Shown here: positions 24,793 to 34,435 of the stretch, piece after piece | Layout: each line of letters begins with the position of its first letter | Position numbering within the stretch: the first letter of the stretch is position 1 | Source: Rhopalosiphum padi | Taxonomy: Eukaryota > Arthropoda > Insecta > Hemiptera > Aphididae | Direction: 5' to 3' | DNA: 64,000 nt | NCBI RefSeq assembly: GCF_020882245.1 | Contig: NC_083597.1 | Location: forward strand, 15,782,581-15,846,580 | Translations under genes and position numbers: made by a program | Notes under the pieces: generated by a model | The model's input: only the letters and a program-made list of their open reading frames with translations | What the model was told of the DNA's origin: nothing | Database searches by the model: none

Positions 24793-24942
24793 CATTAGTT
24801 ATATAAATTTTGGTAAGTTCTAATAAAATATAATATAAACCTAAGGTTGAATAAGAATATAAATTGGAACATAATATAATGTGTGAACGTTATAGATATT
24901 ATTATAGGATATAATAACAATAACAATAATAGTAATAATAAC

Positions 24943-24980
<38 letters not shown>

Positions 24981-27900
24981 CAATAACAATAACAGTAATA
25001 ATACAAATAAAATAAAAACAAAAACAAAATTTTAACAAATAGACAGTAAAATTTACAAAAAAAAAAAAAGTTTTATTATTATTGATCGACTTACTCAGAC
25101 GCTTCAATAGTCGGAGTTGGGGGCATTATCATGAACACACAGTTTGTAAGTATAGTAGTGATGATTGTTACAGAAAATATCGGGTGGACTAATATGTAAA
25201 TAGCCACCCGGCGGATAGGGTTGAAGGGGTCGAGAGCCCAGAGGCCATCGGTGGCGCTGAACCTGAAGATATCTTTTCCTTTGCTAATTACTACAAAAGT
25301 CTGCGAAAACAAAAACAACAAAATGATGGACGGTTGTTTTTGCCATGTCACGGGCAACACCATAATAGTATTATTAAATGTTCATGACATTATTTATAAT
25401 ATGTTTATTATGTAAGGATGAGCGTCCGCTCTGCCACTGTCGTCACCACCGCTGCCCGAGACCCACGAATGGACTTCCGCAGCGGTGAAGACCATGATGG
25501 TGGCGTAAACCCGGGCCGTGCTTACTTTTTGATTGTGATAGTAAGGGTCGATATCCTCGAGCGGTACGGACGCTAATTCCGGTGGGAACGTGCCGACCAA
25601 ACGGACCGGCAGTGGAGCTCCTTGTTCCAGAGTCGCGTCCGGCTGGGGACCTTCATCTTCGTCCTCGTCCTCATACCGAACCTGTTAAAAATAGAGTTGT
25701 ACCGACTAACCGAGTTTACGCGAAATCATCGGCGAGTTTCGTCAGTGAAACTCGATCAAACGGTGTTCGCATACACGACTATATCGATATTATAATAGTA
25801 TGATACTATTTATGATGAAAACAAAATCATACTATAAGATTACAAATTATACGATGATGCAGCAGCTATTATATACTAATTGTTATTTTAGCGTGTAATA
25901 TTATAATATTTAATGATATGTATTGTGGACACTTATGTTACAGATCAAAGGCTGAAAAACTGGGGATGGGGTTTCCAGGGTTCGTCTGGGTGGTCCCATG
26001 CCACTGAATTTAATTTTTGTAACCACCCAAAAATAGTTATAATTATGTATACTATATACACTTGACGATGTCAAAATTCTAGACACCACCTACTCTCCTG
26101 CCTTAATACACGTAATATTATAATGTCTGTTATCTACAACAACCATTGATATCGACTATGATGCGTTTTAACGTATAATGTTTCTTAGACGATGTATTAT
26201 CCAACTAATTAACTGTAAATTTTTTTTAAATATAATTTTGCACGAGTATTATAATCGATAATTACTCTATAGTATATAATATTATGTCAACAATTTGTTA
26301 ATAGTATTATCTACGCAAACGTCTCTACCAAACGACAAATGCTTGTGTATGGCATAGTTCATAGGTACACGGGGTTTTTTTTTATAGAATATTTTGTAAC
26401 GTTCAACATTTAAAAATGATATAAATAACTTGGTAGGTATGGTATTAATTATATTTTCTAAGCACGCGCGTATATGTGAATATGGACAGTCCAACAATCG
26501 CAATTCACAATGCATTTTGACGTTATAATTACGTGCATCGTGTTGGTGGCATATATTTCAAATGATTTTACCGATTCGATACGACAAAGTTTTGTCATGT
26601 TAAGTTGCACTACATTGTGTTCGACCACAATGTGAACGCAAATTGTTCACGTCATCACCTGGTACACCATAGTACACCGGATCGGCATACAATACAATGC
26701 GTTTCTATTATTACGGCACAGACCACAATCGTAGCCCGCGCATTTAAGTTATTAAAGGTCGTGAACATTTTTTCCATCGTAGACTAGTCAATCGATTTAA
26801 TGTAACTATTAATTAAACGTGTTTTTATATTCGCTGTATTTAATTAAAATTTTCCAGAAAGGTTAGCATTATTTTGTAATACAGAAAATTAAAAAAAAAA
26901 CCAACATTTTTCCTAGAACGAATGATAAGTAACAAAATGTTTTGTTTTCATACAAAAAACAAACATCAAGAAGTTTGTTTAACCGTCAAATTATTTGCAT
27001 AAATCTTTACATTAAGTTGTATTATGAAAGTTAATGAAAGTAATTTAAACAAAAGTCATATTATTCATGTACATTGTACAGTAAACTTATGTTGTTATTA
27101 TAGTTTTTCTTATGTATTAGTTAGCTATAAAAACTCTTTAAATGTATCTTAGGATGAATTTAATTGCAACAGTAACACGAGTATGGAGATAGAATCAATC
27201 ATGCATTCATTTCATGTGAGTTATATTTATTATCAAAGTATGTAACTCTGTTCAATGTTTATTAATTGGAATTTATTTCACAGAGAAAATAAATTAAATA
27301 CCTATAATTTTATGGTTATCGTTAAAATATGTTAGTCGATATTATTTAGCAAACGAAAATAAAACCTATTGATATGTGTGCGAATAAAACATAATGTTAT
27401 ATGTTTTATGCAATTCAATTGATTATGACTGTAATATGGTTTTGAAATGGCAGGGAATTTTGACATTTGTTCAAAGACCTTAAAAAGTAAATTAAATTAG
27501 TAGGTATCTAATATAAAGTTTATAGGTAGTTACTATTTGCTTTTAAATGTTTTGATACTTTTCATAGTCAGATGATTAGGTATTCCGATAATAAACATTT
27601 AATATGGTCCAACCAAAACGCATTTATGGTTATTCCTTGATCATTTTATTAATCAAGTTTAATTAATCAGCTGAATTAATGATAATTATTACGGCGTTTT
27701 AGTGTAATGTTACTATATAATAATACAGCTCATTCCTTTTATTTCGAAAGTGCTAACTTGCGTTTAGTCTAGCGAAAACTATTCTAGAAACTACTATAAC
27801 TATATATATATATATATATGCGCACCTTAATAAATTACAATAACTACTTTAATATTATAATACAGACCTAACTAAATGTACATTACAGTATAATATAGGC

Positions 27901-28697
27901 ATGTATCAATATATTTAAATGTATAAAACTTTTATAAAAAAACTTTTTGTTTGTTAAGCTCATGGTCATGACTCATGATACTATGTATAATTATGTATAT
28001 AATATTACTTTGACATTATACGGTATGTGATACTAAGAATTCGTGTGATAACATGCTTTTGTACATTTGCTAAAAATATTAAGTAGGTAGCGAGTAAATT
28101 TGTACGTATTATGTACATGGTAATAATATAATAATAATATGTATAATGTATATAATATGTACATATTATATATCATAAGATATGAATAATGTATGAATTC
28201 TAGCCTAGTTTGTGGCCTAATTATAAATATATTTCCTCTATTTTTTTTTCTACTTGCTTACGTCTTTATTTTTATTTCTCTTCCATGGCAAGGGCTGTTG
28301 TCAAATAATAAAACAAACAACATTAATATTAGATCGTTTCCAGAACTTGGCACAGATAAACACTAGTTCCGTCTTAAATTCCACATTTAAATCACATTTA
28401 AAGCTAATTGTAGTTTTATTTTGGACGTCAAAAAGTGTTCGGCTATAAATTACGCTTCCAAAAATATGGTAGTAGGGTTAAAATTTAACGACGAGAACGT
28501 GGGACGGACTCCGGCCGATTTGGCCAGAGTTCAACCAAACTCACCTCCCCTTCAGCTCTTTTTTCCTCAAGTTCTTTCTGTTTAGCATGATCTTCAGCTA
28601 TGCGCTGTTCGATGGCCCTCAGTGATTCGCGGGTGAACGGACGGAATAGGCTTTTTTCTTCACTGGAGAATGAAGAATCGGTGTCAGCAATGGACAT
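13569..28697 (-). CDS. para: Voltage-gated sodium channel heteromer 1 (domains I-II), 21 coding exons
   Basis: First half of the split para channel. It has the cytoplasmic N-terminus, domain I, the I-II linker, domain II and a short private tail. Exons in reading order: 28697-28545, 25681-25526, 25300-25095, 24609-24481, 23886-23795, 23683-23471, 23400-23334, 23261-23117, 22968-22804, 22735-22454, 22066-21923, 21452-21204, 21102-21006, 20657-20589, 16740-16433, 16299-16126, 16040-15878, 15810-15623, 14606-14402, 13951-13829, 13687-13569. Total 3447 nt, 1148 residues. All borders are GT-AG and phases close. Start: the ATG at 28697 (MSIADTDSSF then SEEKSLFRPFTRESL) matches the para N-terminus. 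Filter residues are Asp379 (TQDNW) and Glu970 (CGEWIE). The chain ends in the II-III linker with three tandem stops. H2 lies 7.1 kb away, convergent. The exon 10 donor is the least certain border. Confidence 0.95.
13829..13951 (-). CDS. para: H1 exon 20: II-III linker
   Basis: GRDRDIDLPVDETIVDVIAP then VEMTIGDGMEFTIP. The IGDGMEFTI block is a para II-III linker landmark. Acceptor CTTATAG| ends at 13952; donor G|GTAATT begins at 13828. Confidence 0.93.
14402..14606 (-). CDS. para: H1 exon 19: IIS6 end and II-III linker, kdr site
   Basis: VLNLFLALLLSNFGSSNLSV, then DTNKITEAFERIGRFNKWMK to NQISVQAS. The second codon, CTC at 14601-14603, is the Leu homologous to L1014 (kdr), so this haplotype is susceptible at the site. 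Acceptor AATTTCAG| ends at 14607; donor G|GTGAGA begins at 14401. Confidence 0.95.
14607..15622 (-). other. H1 intron 18 with AT microsatellite
   Basis: A 1.0-kb intron interrupting IIS6 one codon before the kdr position. It holds an (AT)n run at about 15205-15239. No other feature seen. Confidence 0.7.
15623..15810 (-). CDS. para: H1 exon 18: domain II pore loop and start of IIS6
   Basis: EKMYLFKDHELPRWNF, then FLHSFMIVFRVLCGEWIESM and the start of IIS6 (FFLATVVIGNLV). The filter Glu is coded at 15713-15715. Acceptor TTTTTACAG| ends at 15811; donor GTG|GTATGT begins at 15622. Confidence 0.95.
15878..16040 (-). CDS. para: H1 exon 17: IIS4-S5, single c/d-type exon with pyrethroid sites
   Basis: [34 protein letters not shown] and IIS5 to FGKNYT. 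This is the position of the mutually exclusive c/d exons of insect para, but only one copy is visible. Residues homologous to house-fly M918 (ATG, 15981-15983), L925 (15960-15962) and T929 (15948-15950) have the susceptible state. The residue equivalent to M922 is Ile. Confidence 0.95.
16126..16299 (-). CDS. para: H1 exon 16: IIS2-S4
   Basis: FFSATFGVEAALKLMAMSPK, GWNIFDFIIVILSVVELL and the start of IIS4 (GLSVLRSFRL). Acceptor CGCTTACAG| ends at 16300; donor TTG|GTGATT begins at 16125. Confidence 0.95.
16433..16740 (-). CDS. para: H1 exon 15: linker end, IIS1 and start of IIS2
   Basis: VSTVYVFPTDEDAVDGEDEE, PTFREKFQVWLLKFIDTF, CVWDCGWPWLKFQQG, then IIS1 (DPFVELYITLCIVVNTLFMA) to LNKANV. Acceptor GGGTACAG| ends at 16741; donor GTT|GTAAGT begins at 16432. 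Confidence 0.95.
16741..20588 (-). other. Large H1 intron (3.85 kb)
   Basis: AT-rich intron between exons 14 and 15. It contains a 24-base poly-T run at 20405-20428 and a segment around 17213-17594 whose ends (GCAGAGGCAGCAT-like and its rough inverse) suggest a decayed transposon. I see no further channel exon in it. Confidence 0.6.
20589..20657 (-). CDS. para: H1 exon 14: I-II linker
   Basis: DVMVLNDIIEQAAGRQSRGS then EKA. Closely matches the para VMVLNDIIEQAAG block. Acceptor TTGTTTCAG| ends at 20658; donor G|GTATGT begins at 20588, opening a 3.85-kb intron. Confidence 0.93.
21006..21102 (-). CDS. para: H1 exon 13: I-II linker
   Basis: DDYDSSSMSKSKQKVDECGY then NDSQKHTVVDMR. Acceptor GGTTTCAG| ends at 21103; donor G|GTAAAC begins at 21005. 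One base is carried to the next exon. Confidence 0.92.
21204..21452 (-). CDS. para: H1 exon 12: I-II linker
   Basis: 83 codons: [20 protein letters not shown], then SRHSSYTSHTSRITYTSHAD and a basic stretch ending YHRD. Donor GAC|GTAAGG begins at 21203. Ser/Arg-rich, as expected for the modulatory I-II linker. Confidence 0.94.
21923..22066 (-). CDS. para: H1 exon 11: I-II linker
   Basis: 48 codons: ASLSLPGSPFNIRRASRGSH to KPLVLNTLLDAE, matching the para SLSLPGSPFNIRRGSR segment. Acceptor TGATTCCAG| ends at 22067; donor GAG|GTAAGT begins at 21922. Confidence 0.94.
22454..22735 (-). CDS. para: H1 exon 10: I-II linker
   Basis: 94 codons: EAEQAAKDREVRRQAHEERV, then HPKSPSDFSCQSYDNMF and REKMSLRSVSI, ending SGKTRK. 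The donor (AAA|GTACGC at 22453) was chosen as the only phase-0 GT that suits the next exon, so this end is less certain than the others. Confidence 0.85.
22804..22968 (-). CDS. para: H1 exon 9: IS6 and start of I-II linker
   Basis: VLRAAGPWHMFFFIVIIFLG, IS6 (YLVNLILAIVAMSYDEL) and the Glu-rich coiled start of the linker ending EEEAIR. Donor AGG|GTGAGT begins at 22803. Confidence 0.95.
23117..23261 (-). CDS. para: H1 exon 8: domain I pore loop
   Basis: CKEGYMCIQGFGINPNYGYT to AFRLMTQDNWEALYQQ. The filter Asp is coded at 23141-23143. The next residue is Asn (AAC, 23138-23140), where other insects have Phe. Acceptor TGTTTTAG| ends at 23262; donor CAG|GTACTT begins at 23116. Confidence 0.95.
23334..23400 (-). 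CDS. para: H1 exon 7: domain I turret
   Basis: A 67-nt exon: SNWQPGEEEPDEYPLCGNGT then GAG. Cys and Gly positions match the para turret. Donor GG|GTGAGT begins at 23333. Confidence 0.92.
23471..23683 (-). CDS. para: H1 exon 6: IS5 and start of extracellular turret
   Basis: [20 protein letters not shown], IS5, then VLTQKCIKYFPTDG and NLTNENWFAFMSN. Two NxT/S-type sites are present. Acceptor TATTTAG| ends at 23684; donor T|GTATGT begins at 23470. Confidence 0.95.
23795..23886 (-). CDS. para: H1 exon 5: IS4 voltage sensor
   Basis: YVTMGIELGNLAVL followed by RTFRVLRALKTVAIVPG. Acceptor AATTTTCAG| ends at 23887; donor G|GTAAAT begins at 23794. Confidence 0.95.
24481..24609 (-). CDS. para: H1 exon 4: IS2-IS3
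   Basis: [36 protein letters not shown] and IVIALA. Acceptor GTTTCCAG| ends at 24610; donor GC|GTGAGT begins at 24480. Confidence 0.95.
24755..25008. repeat. Compound AAT microsatellites in H1 intron 3
   Basis: (AAT)n at about 24755-24792 and an interrupted (AAT/AAC)n tract at about 24909-25008, between exons 3 and 4. Reading frames across them are repeat artefacts. Confidence 0.9.
25095..25300 (-). CDS. para: H1 exon 3: approach to domain I and IS1
   Basis: TFVVISKGKDIFRFSATDGL, then DPFNPIRRVAIYILVHPIFS and IS1 to TPTIEAS. Acceptor TTTTCGCAG| ends at 25301; donor GA|GTAAGT begins at 25094. Confidence 0.95.
25526..25681 (-). CDS. para: H1 exon 2: acidic N-terminal segment
   Basis: 52 codons, phase 0: VRYEDEDEDEGPQPDATLEQ to FPPELASVPLEDIDPYYHNQ. 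It joins EGE directly to VRYED, so the PQYGRKKKQKE stretch of Drosophila para (optional exon j) is absent from this path. Acceptor TTTTTAACAG| ends at 25682; donor AAA|GTAAGC begins at 25525. Confidence 0.94.
25682..28544 (-). other. H1 intron 1 (2.9 kb)
   Basis: AT-rich. A short segment near 25960-26030 with runs of G and the end CCATGCCACTGA resembles a decayed repeat; an (AT)n run lies at about 27797-27820. No exon encoding the GRKKKQKE block was found on the minus strand by eye. Confidence 0.55.
28545..28697 (-). CDS. para: H1 coding exon 1: N-terminus
   Basis: 51 codons from the ATG to KELEEKRAEGE, then donor GAG|GTGAGT. The exon probably continues 5' as UTR to 28773, where an acceptor (AATTTTAG|) is visible. 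Confidence 0.94.
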
Positions 28698-28773
28698 GGT
28701 CGAGTGCACCTCTTATACCCTCGTCGGCCTGCCCCCTCCGGACTGCTGGAGAGGGCTCAAGCACGTTAACCCT
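28698..28773 (-). promoter_or_regulatory. H1 5' leader attached to coding exon 1
   Basis: 76 nt between the proposed acceptor (ending at 28774) and the ATG. Together with the leader exon at 28976-29069 it completes a 23-codon upstream ORF. That ORF starts at 28986, crosses the splice junction and stops with TAA at 28715-28713, in the same frame as and 15 nt before the main ATG. Confidence 0.55.
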
Positions 28774-28975
28774 CTAAAATTATAATACAAAGTGATTAAA
28801 TCAATACTTAACTGACAATGTTTTAATTGTATAGTAAAATATTATATACTTTACGACCCAAATACAAACTAGTTTTCTGTCATTAACTATGAAAATAGTT
28901 TTTAATCGATACATAAGTTATATTATTTTTAATTTTCCATTTTTCATTGTTATTATAGGATATTATAATATTTAC

Positions 28976-29069
28976 CTCTCGTCCATCCGGAAAATGGCAC
29001 CTGTGGCGCTCTATTTTGGATACATCCCTTAAACAAGACAGTTTGAGCAGGGTTTGTACACTTAATAAT
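28976..29069 (-). promoter_or_regulatory. Probable noncoding 5' leader exon of H1
   Basis: A 94-nt block, richer in GC than its surroundings, bounded on the minus strand by an acceptor (GGTATTTTCAG|) and a donor (GAG|GTAAAT). It carries a four-codon upstream ORF (29025-29011) and the ATG of a second one at 28986. An acceptor at its 5' edge means a still more distal first exon exists. Confidence 0.6.
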
Positions 29070-31320
29070 CTGAAAATACCAACAAATTTAAATTAAATCA
29101 TAATATAATATATTATATGTTTTACAAGGATTTAACTGAAATTATTATTTAAAAGTTAAGTATAATATTGGGGGTTTAATGTTTTACTATAAATTATATA
29201 ATGTACTAGTACTATATATATTATTGATATGTTATTTGTAACTAATCATAGTAACATTTAAACTTTGTAAAAGTATACCATAGATTTTGGTTTAATAATG
29301 GTTATTAAACACAAACATTTAAATTAAATCCGTTAAAATGCTTTTACTTAATGTTATATATTTCAAAAATAACAAAGTATAGTATGACAAATATAGGAGT
29401 GGGTTGTGTTCAATTGCATAAATTCTGGCAAAACGTAGCAAATAACATCGATTTCTATTCGGCTGAACCCTGCAGTATCGTAACAGTAACAGGAGGAATG
29501 TAAAACGACGATAGTATACCGAGTAAAAAAAAGGAAACCGTGAAAGAAAAAGTAGAGAGAATTTTAAGGGAAGCCATAGAGGAAGAGAGAAGTGTTGGTG
29601 GCGGAAAAGGAGAGATATACAGTCAAATTTAAAAAGAAAGAGAGAGAAAGAGGCTGTTGACCTGAAACTCTCCAAGGTCTCGCCTAAACCAAGTACTTTA
29701 TCCGCATACGTAATTATTGTGTTATGTACAAAAAACGTCACTACACCCAATTTTAAATTTTATGACATGATGTCGTTCGAAAGTCTTGAGAATAATGTCT
29801 TGTCTGTTGAAGTGAACGAGTAAAAAATGATCACTAGCTGTTTAGCATATCTTTGAAATATCTATAGGTTAAAGTTAATATATACGTATATACTTTATAA
29901 CTAATATATATATATATAGGTAATTATATTGAGTATGAGTAATTATTTGCAATAACAATAATTTTTTTTGCAAAATCTAATACAATAGAAACAAAAAAAT
30001 AAAATATAATTTCACAAACGGAGAATTTTCTCAAATTATTATTATTACTGAGTAGGTTTTAAAATGATCTAGTATTATTGTAATAATATAGTAGAGAAAT
30101 GTATATTATTATCGTAGTTTTTATAGACGCACATTACCGTATATGCTTTTAGTACGAATATTATATAACAAAAGACAAAATCAATTATCATACTAATAAT
30201 AATCATAATTATTATATTATATTCCATTGGTCTCGTAGCAAACTTATAGCTCCATAATATTTGTCGGTCTAAATGTACCCATAGGAATCGTTGTCACTTT
30301 CATGAAAACAACTCTGTATACCCTATAGGTACAATAAACGAACCAATAACAATAAAGTACTTCTCCTAGCTCAAGAATTGTACGAATAAAATATACTCTC
30401 GTATGTACATCATAACAATACATTTAGAGGTACGTTATTTATAAATGTATATAGAAAACAACACGGGAAGTACTATCGTGTATATATATATATGTATGTA
30501 TTATAATACATGTATGCATCTACTCTGGAGCGAATTTAATATTATGTATTTTCTAAAATGTTTATTGATTATTTCTTACAGTTTTATTACATTTCTAAGG
30601 TTAGTTGAAGAGGGCGTGAGTACTTGCGGGTATAAACAATTGGCTTTGTCCCTGCGCACTCGAATTATGCGTTACAAAAGTGTTATGCTAAGTGAATATT
30701 TCATTGCGAGCTTTATCATTTGTTTTGAGAGGATATATAACACATGGATACGGGACGACTACACATGTGTTTTTTTTTATTTTTACCTTTTTTGTACAAT
30801 CCATTCAATATCGAATGTGTTCATGCTAAATACACAACATATGCGATGCCCTTAATAAATCCAAACCATTATAATTTGATAGTATATTGATATAATATTT
30901 CTGTAAGAAGTACGGTTGGAGATATGTTTAAAACTTATAAATTATATTATTGATTGAACACAAAAATAATGTAAAAACTATTGCATAAATGCATTAGTAT
31001 AAATATCAACTATGGGATATAATATAAACATAAAACTAAAAAAAACTAAAAAAAAAAAAATAGCAATAATAATAGTTTTAGGGCAAATATACAATATAAC
31101 GAAGTGTGTTCTTATTATTTTTCTATTGTAAAGTTGTTCACGAGCAAAAGAAAAATCGTTAATACAACAGATGAATTATTACATAAACTACAGAGGAAAA
31201 TGAGTACAATATATATGTATATTATATATCGTATTTCCACAGGCTACTAAATTCAAAACTAAAAGCACATTATGGCAATATATTTTCAATAAAATTTATG
31301 ATCTAATGACGAGTTTTATT
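29070..31320. other. Upstream H1 region, no gene seen
   Basis: AT-rich. The stretch at 29525-29660 is markedly purine-biased on the plus strand (repeated GGAA/GAGA words) with a possible minus-strand acceptor near 29665. Frames here and at 30445-30855 show no recognisable protein. Confidence 0.4.
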
Positions 31321-31389
31321 TCATACAGTACAACAAGATGATTTTTATAAGAAAATATTAATTTTTTTTTATATTCATTGTTAAATTAT

Positions 31390-32520
31390 TCCAGAACATT
31401 TTAGAGTAGAGCGAAGAATGTATTCATTTTACGATGATTTGTGTTTTTTCTATGTCTGTCATCACCTTATGTAACGGTGAAAATAACTCAATCTTCAACT
31501 CGATATATTTTCTAATAAGAAAGGGAATACGTATAATTGGTACTTGTGAGGAGATGTTAAAATTACTAAGTTTTCCAATACTTTTTATAACAATTGGAAA
31601 AACATTATTCTACACACAGTATTATATTAAAAACGTTGAATTTTTTGGAGCTATTTATAATATGTTGCTAAAAATATATAAACTTATTAAAATAACTTGA
31701 AAAGATACTAAAAAATCTTAAATAAGTTGTTTTTTTATTGCTATATTTAAATATACATAATATGAATGACTTTTTTTACAACTGTATGTAATTCAAATGC
31801 TGACAAAATTCATCAAAATCACAATTATTATGTACCTAGTTAAAAAATAACATTTTCAATATTCATATAGTTAAGTCTAAAAAATGAATAGTTACGTAGT
31901 TATTATTGAAACCAAAAATAATTTTTTATAGATATTAAATATAAATTTTGTTAAAATTGGATATTTAAATAAAGAATAATTATACAGATTTAATTTTATT
32001 TTTTCGTTCAAAAAAATTATTTGTCGCATTCAAATATTTATTGTACGCAAAAGCATTTTTAAATATTTAGTTTAATTTGTATTTCCTGTTTATACCGAAT
32101 AACGCTTGCCATATTATTAATAGTAAAATAAATTTAAGTTATAATAGCAATATCTTCTTTCTCTTCGTCGTTCTTGACTTTAAGGGGTCGGTTACACTGG
32201 TCCTACACCTCTATAGGGCTTTGTCCTCACTTCTACTTTACTCACACTAGTTATTTTCGTGTCATTTTCTATTCTGTCTATCCATCTTTTCTTTGGTCCT
32301 CCTCTCAATCTCTATAATAGCAATATGAATATATTATAATAAAATATACATAGTAATATTGGCTGACAGACCATCTCCGCTCAAAATCGATTTTCATATG
32401 CAATGATTTATCATTGGATTCAAATTTAACACATCCATTACAGTAACCTATTTAATGATGAGCTACACTTGACACTTTTTGCTCAAAAAAGCATATATTA
32501 TCTACTAGTCCATTTTTTTT
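31390..32520 (+). repeat. Dispersed repeat family, copy 1 (interrupted by a LINE fragment)
   Basis: Shares, in the same order, three landmark blocks with the copies at 58.8 and 62.6 kb: TTTTAC(A/G)ATGATTTG-like (about 31420-31440), TGTAATTCAAA (about 31788-31798), and GGCTGACAGACCATCTCC (32361-32378) followed by ATTCAAATTTAACACATCC. The consistent order and spacing make one element, not chance matches. Confidence 0.65.
32140..32326 (-). mobile_element. 159-bp LINE 3' fragment with 14-bp target-site duplication
   Basis: The 14-mer TATAATAGCAATAT occurs at 32140-32153 and again at 32313-32326, flanking a 159-bp insert (32154-32312) whose base composition differs from the surroundings. On the minus strand the insert encodes RGGPKKRWIDRIENDT, typical of the C-terminal end of insect non-LTR reverse-transcriptase polyproteins. 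It sits inside an older dispersed repeat. Confidence 0.7.
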
Positions 32521-34404
32521 ATTATTATTTTTATTAATAAATAATAATTTAAATATTAGTGTATTATAATATAAAATTATAGGTGATGTTTAGAACAAGA
32601 TATTTTTAATTTTGTTGGAATTTAATGTAACATCATTTACAAGCATTATAAAAATTGTATTAGGTATTGTTCGTGCTGTTGAAATACAATTGTTTTAAAA
32701 ATTAAATTAACTTCAAGATAAACTCATATAGTGAGAACAAAACATGTTTCTACCATATTATTGACCCTGTAACGGCGTTTGTATTTTAATTATTTTAATT
32801 TCGAGGAAATCATACCCACATAAAATGTTGTCTTCACTTTACTAAATTGCAAGATTGTATAACATAAATATTTAATTTATTATTTTTATATTAAATTAAT
32901 TAATATATTATCAAATTTTAAGATAAGAATATAATTTAGGGTCTCACGTATGGTGTTTTTGATATTTAAATTTTTAGGTAAGTTTTGAGTGTTTTAAAAA
33001 GTTTAAATAATTATTACTATTTTAATGAACATTTCTGACTCGGTATTATATCTTAACCACACCCGGATTAGAGTAAAAAAAAACAACGTTCAATCGACAT
33101 TATAATAGTATACTATTGATCGTGGGTGGTGAAAAAAAAAGTTCCGTGTCAAATATGAATTCAGCTACACATTATCGAAAGCGTCTATTCTAATGTACGT
33201 TTTACATACGGTCAAGGTAGACAGAGAACCTTAAAACTTTTTGAACTCATGTATTTTGACGATTTTCAGAAATTATTTCAATTTTTTACATTTTATTATT
33301 GCTTGTCCTTTTCCCTCACTAATTGCTATCTAAGTGATATAAATGCTTACGTATCTATGTAATATATAGTATATAAATTATTGTGTACACGTAAATTAAA
33401 CTATTCAAAATAATAGTGCTTATGAATGACAAGTTTTCAGGATGTTTGAGAAATTTGGATATACGTGAATCACCTTCGAATCATAATCTATTGTCAAAAT
33501 TCCAGTGTATGATTAAAATAATGTATGGTATGGTGAACGATATTTCAGCAAAAAATATTTCAATTACCTATTCCCGAAGTTACTTATACACTTTACACTA
33601 AATCGATTGTCCAATTTTCCTGCGTATAAAAATTAATGAAAAACATGACTTTTCAAACTAAAATTACAATGGTATATAACTGGATTTATAAAATGCGACT
33701 TTTGTCGGTATTATAATGTATCAATAGCACGCACCCTGTAGGTACGGTATACATCGACAGCCTACGACGGAATTAAATTAAAAATCTATTATTATTTTTT
33801 ACGTCGCAGTCATAGTAATATTTACGAAAAATGTTTACAGTAGAAATCTGATTCTCATTGTTTAATTAAAATATATAAACCGAACAGGGTTGCCATTCGT
33901 CTTGGAATCGTTCCTTTCACCACAGCGAAGACTTATTAGTTTTGATATTATATAGTTATCCCGGACGCACCTTGGTGGTGTATCCATTGTATCCAAAATA
34001 ATATAGTGTCATATAATATGTCGAGTTTTCTGATAAAATATTATGTCGTTGTAAAAATTCTACGACACGTCGATGGAGTCGTTTGAAAATATAAAGAATT
34101 AATAGCGGTGAAGTTACTGCGTATACCTAGCAGCTTTATTACACACAAGGCAACGTGGTTCTAACGAAAACCTCATGAACCCCAATTGTATTGTAGTAAC
34201 ATTATATGGTACAGGTCACGCAAACCACTATGGTCGTCGCATTGCAGCTTCTCCCAACTTTCCAAATGAGGCATGCACGATTTGACGATTTTTTCTTTGT
34301 TTTTAACGAAAATAAAAACGCACCAAGAAAGTTATTTTTACCATGCGATTAAATTATATAGATGGGGTGTAACATTTAAATACACTATTTCTCTTCCCCT
34401 CTGG

Positions 34405-34435
<31 letters not shown>

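Noticed and set aside
24795..25107. Poly-Leu and poly-Ile frames in H1 intron 3
   Set aside because: Produced by the AAT microsatellite.
26612..26633. Perfect 8-bp hairpin ACATTGTG / CACAATGT in H1 intron 1
   Set aside because: A single short hairpin in AT-rich intron DNA is not informative without conservation.
30445..30855. 136-codon plus-strand open frame
   Set aside because: AT-biased residue content (Ile, Tyr, Phe), no recognisable domain, no convincing promoter or splice context.
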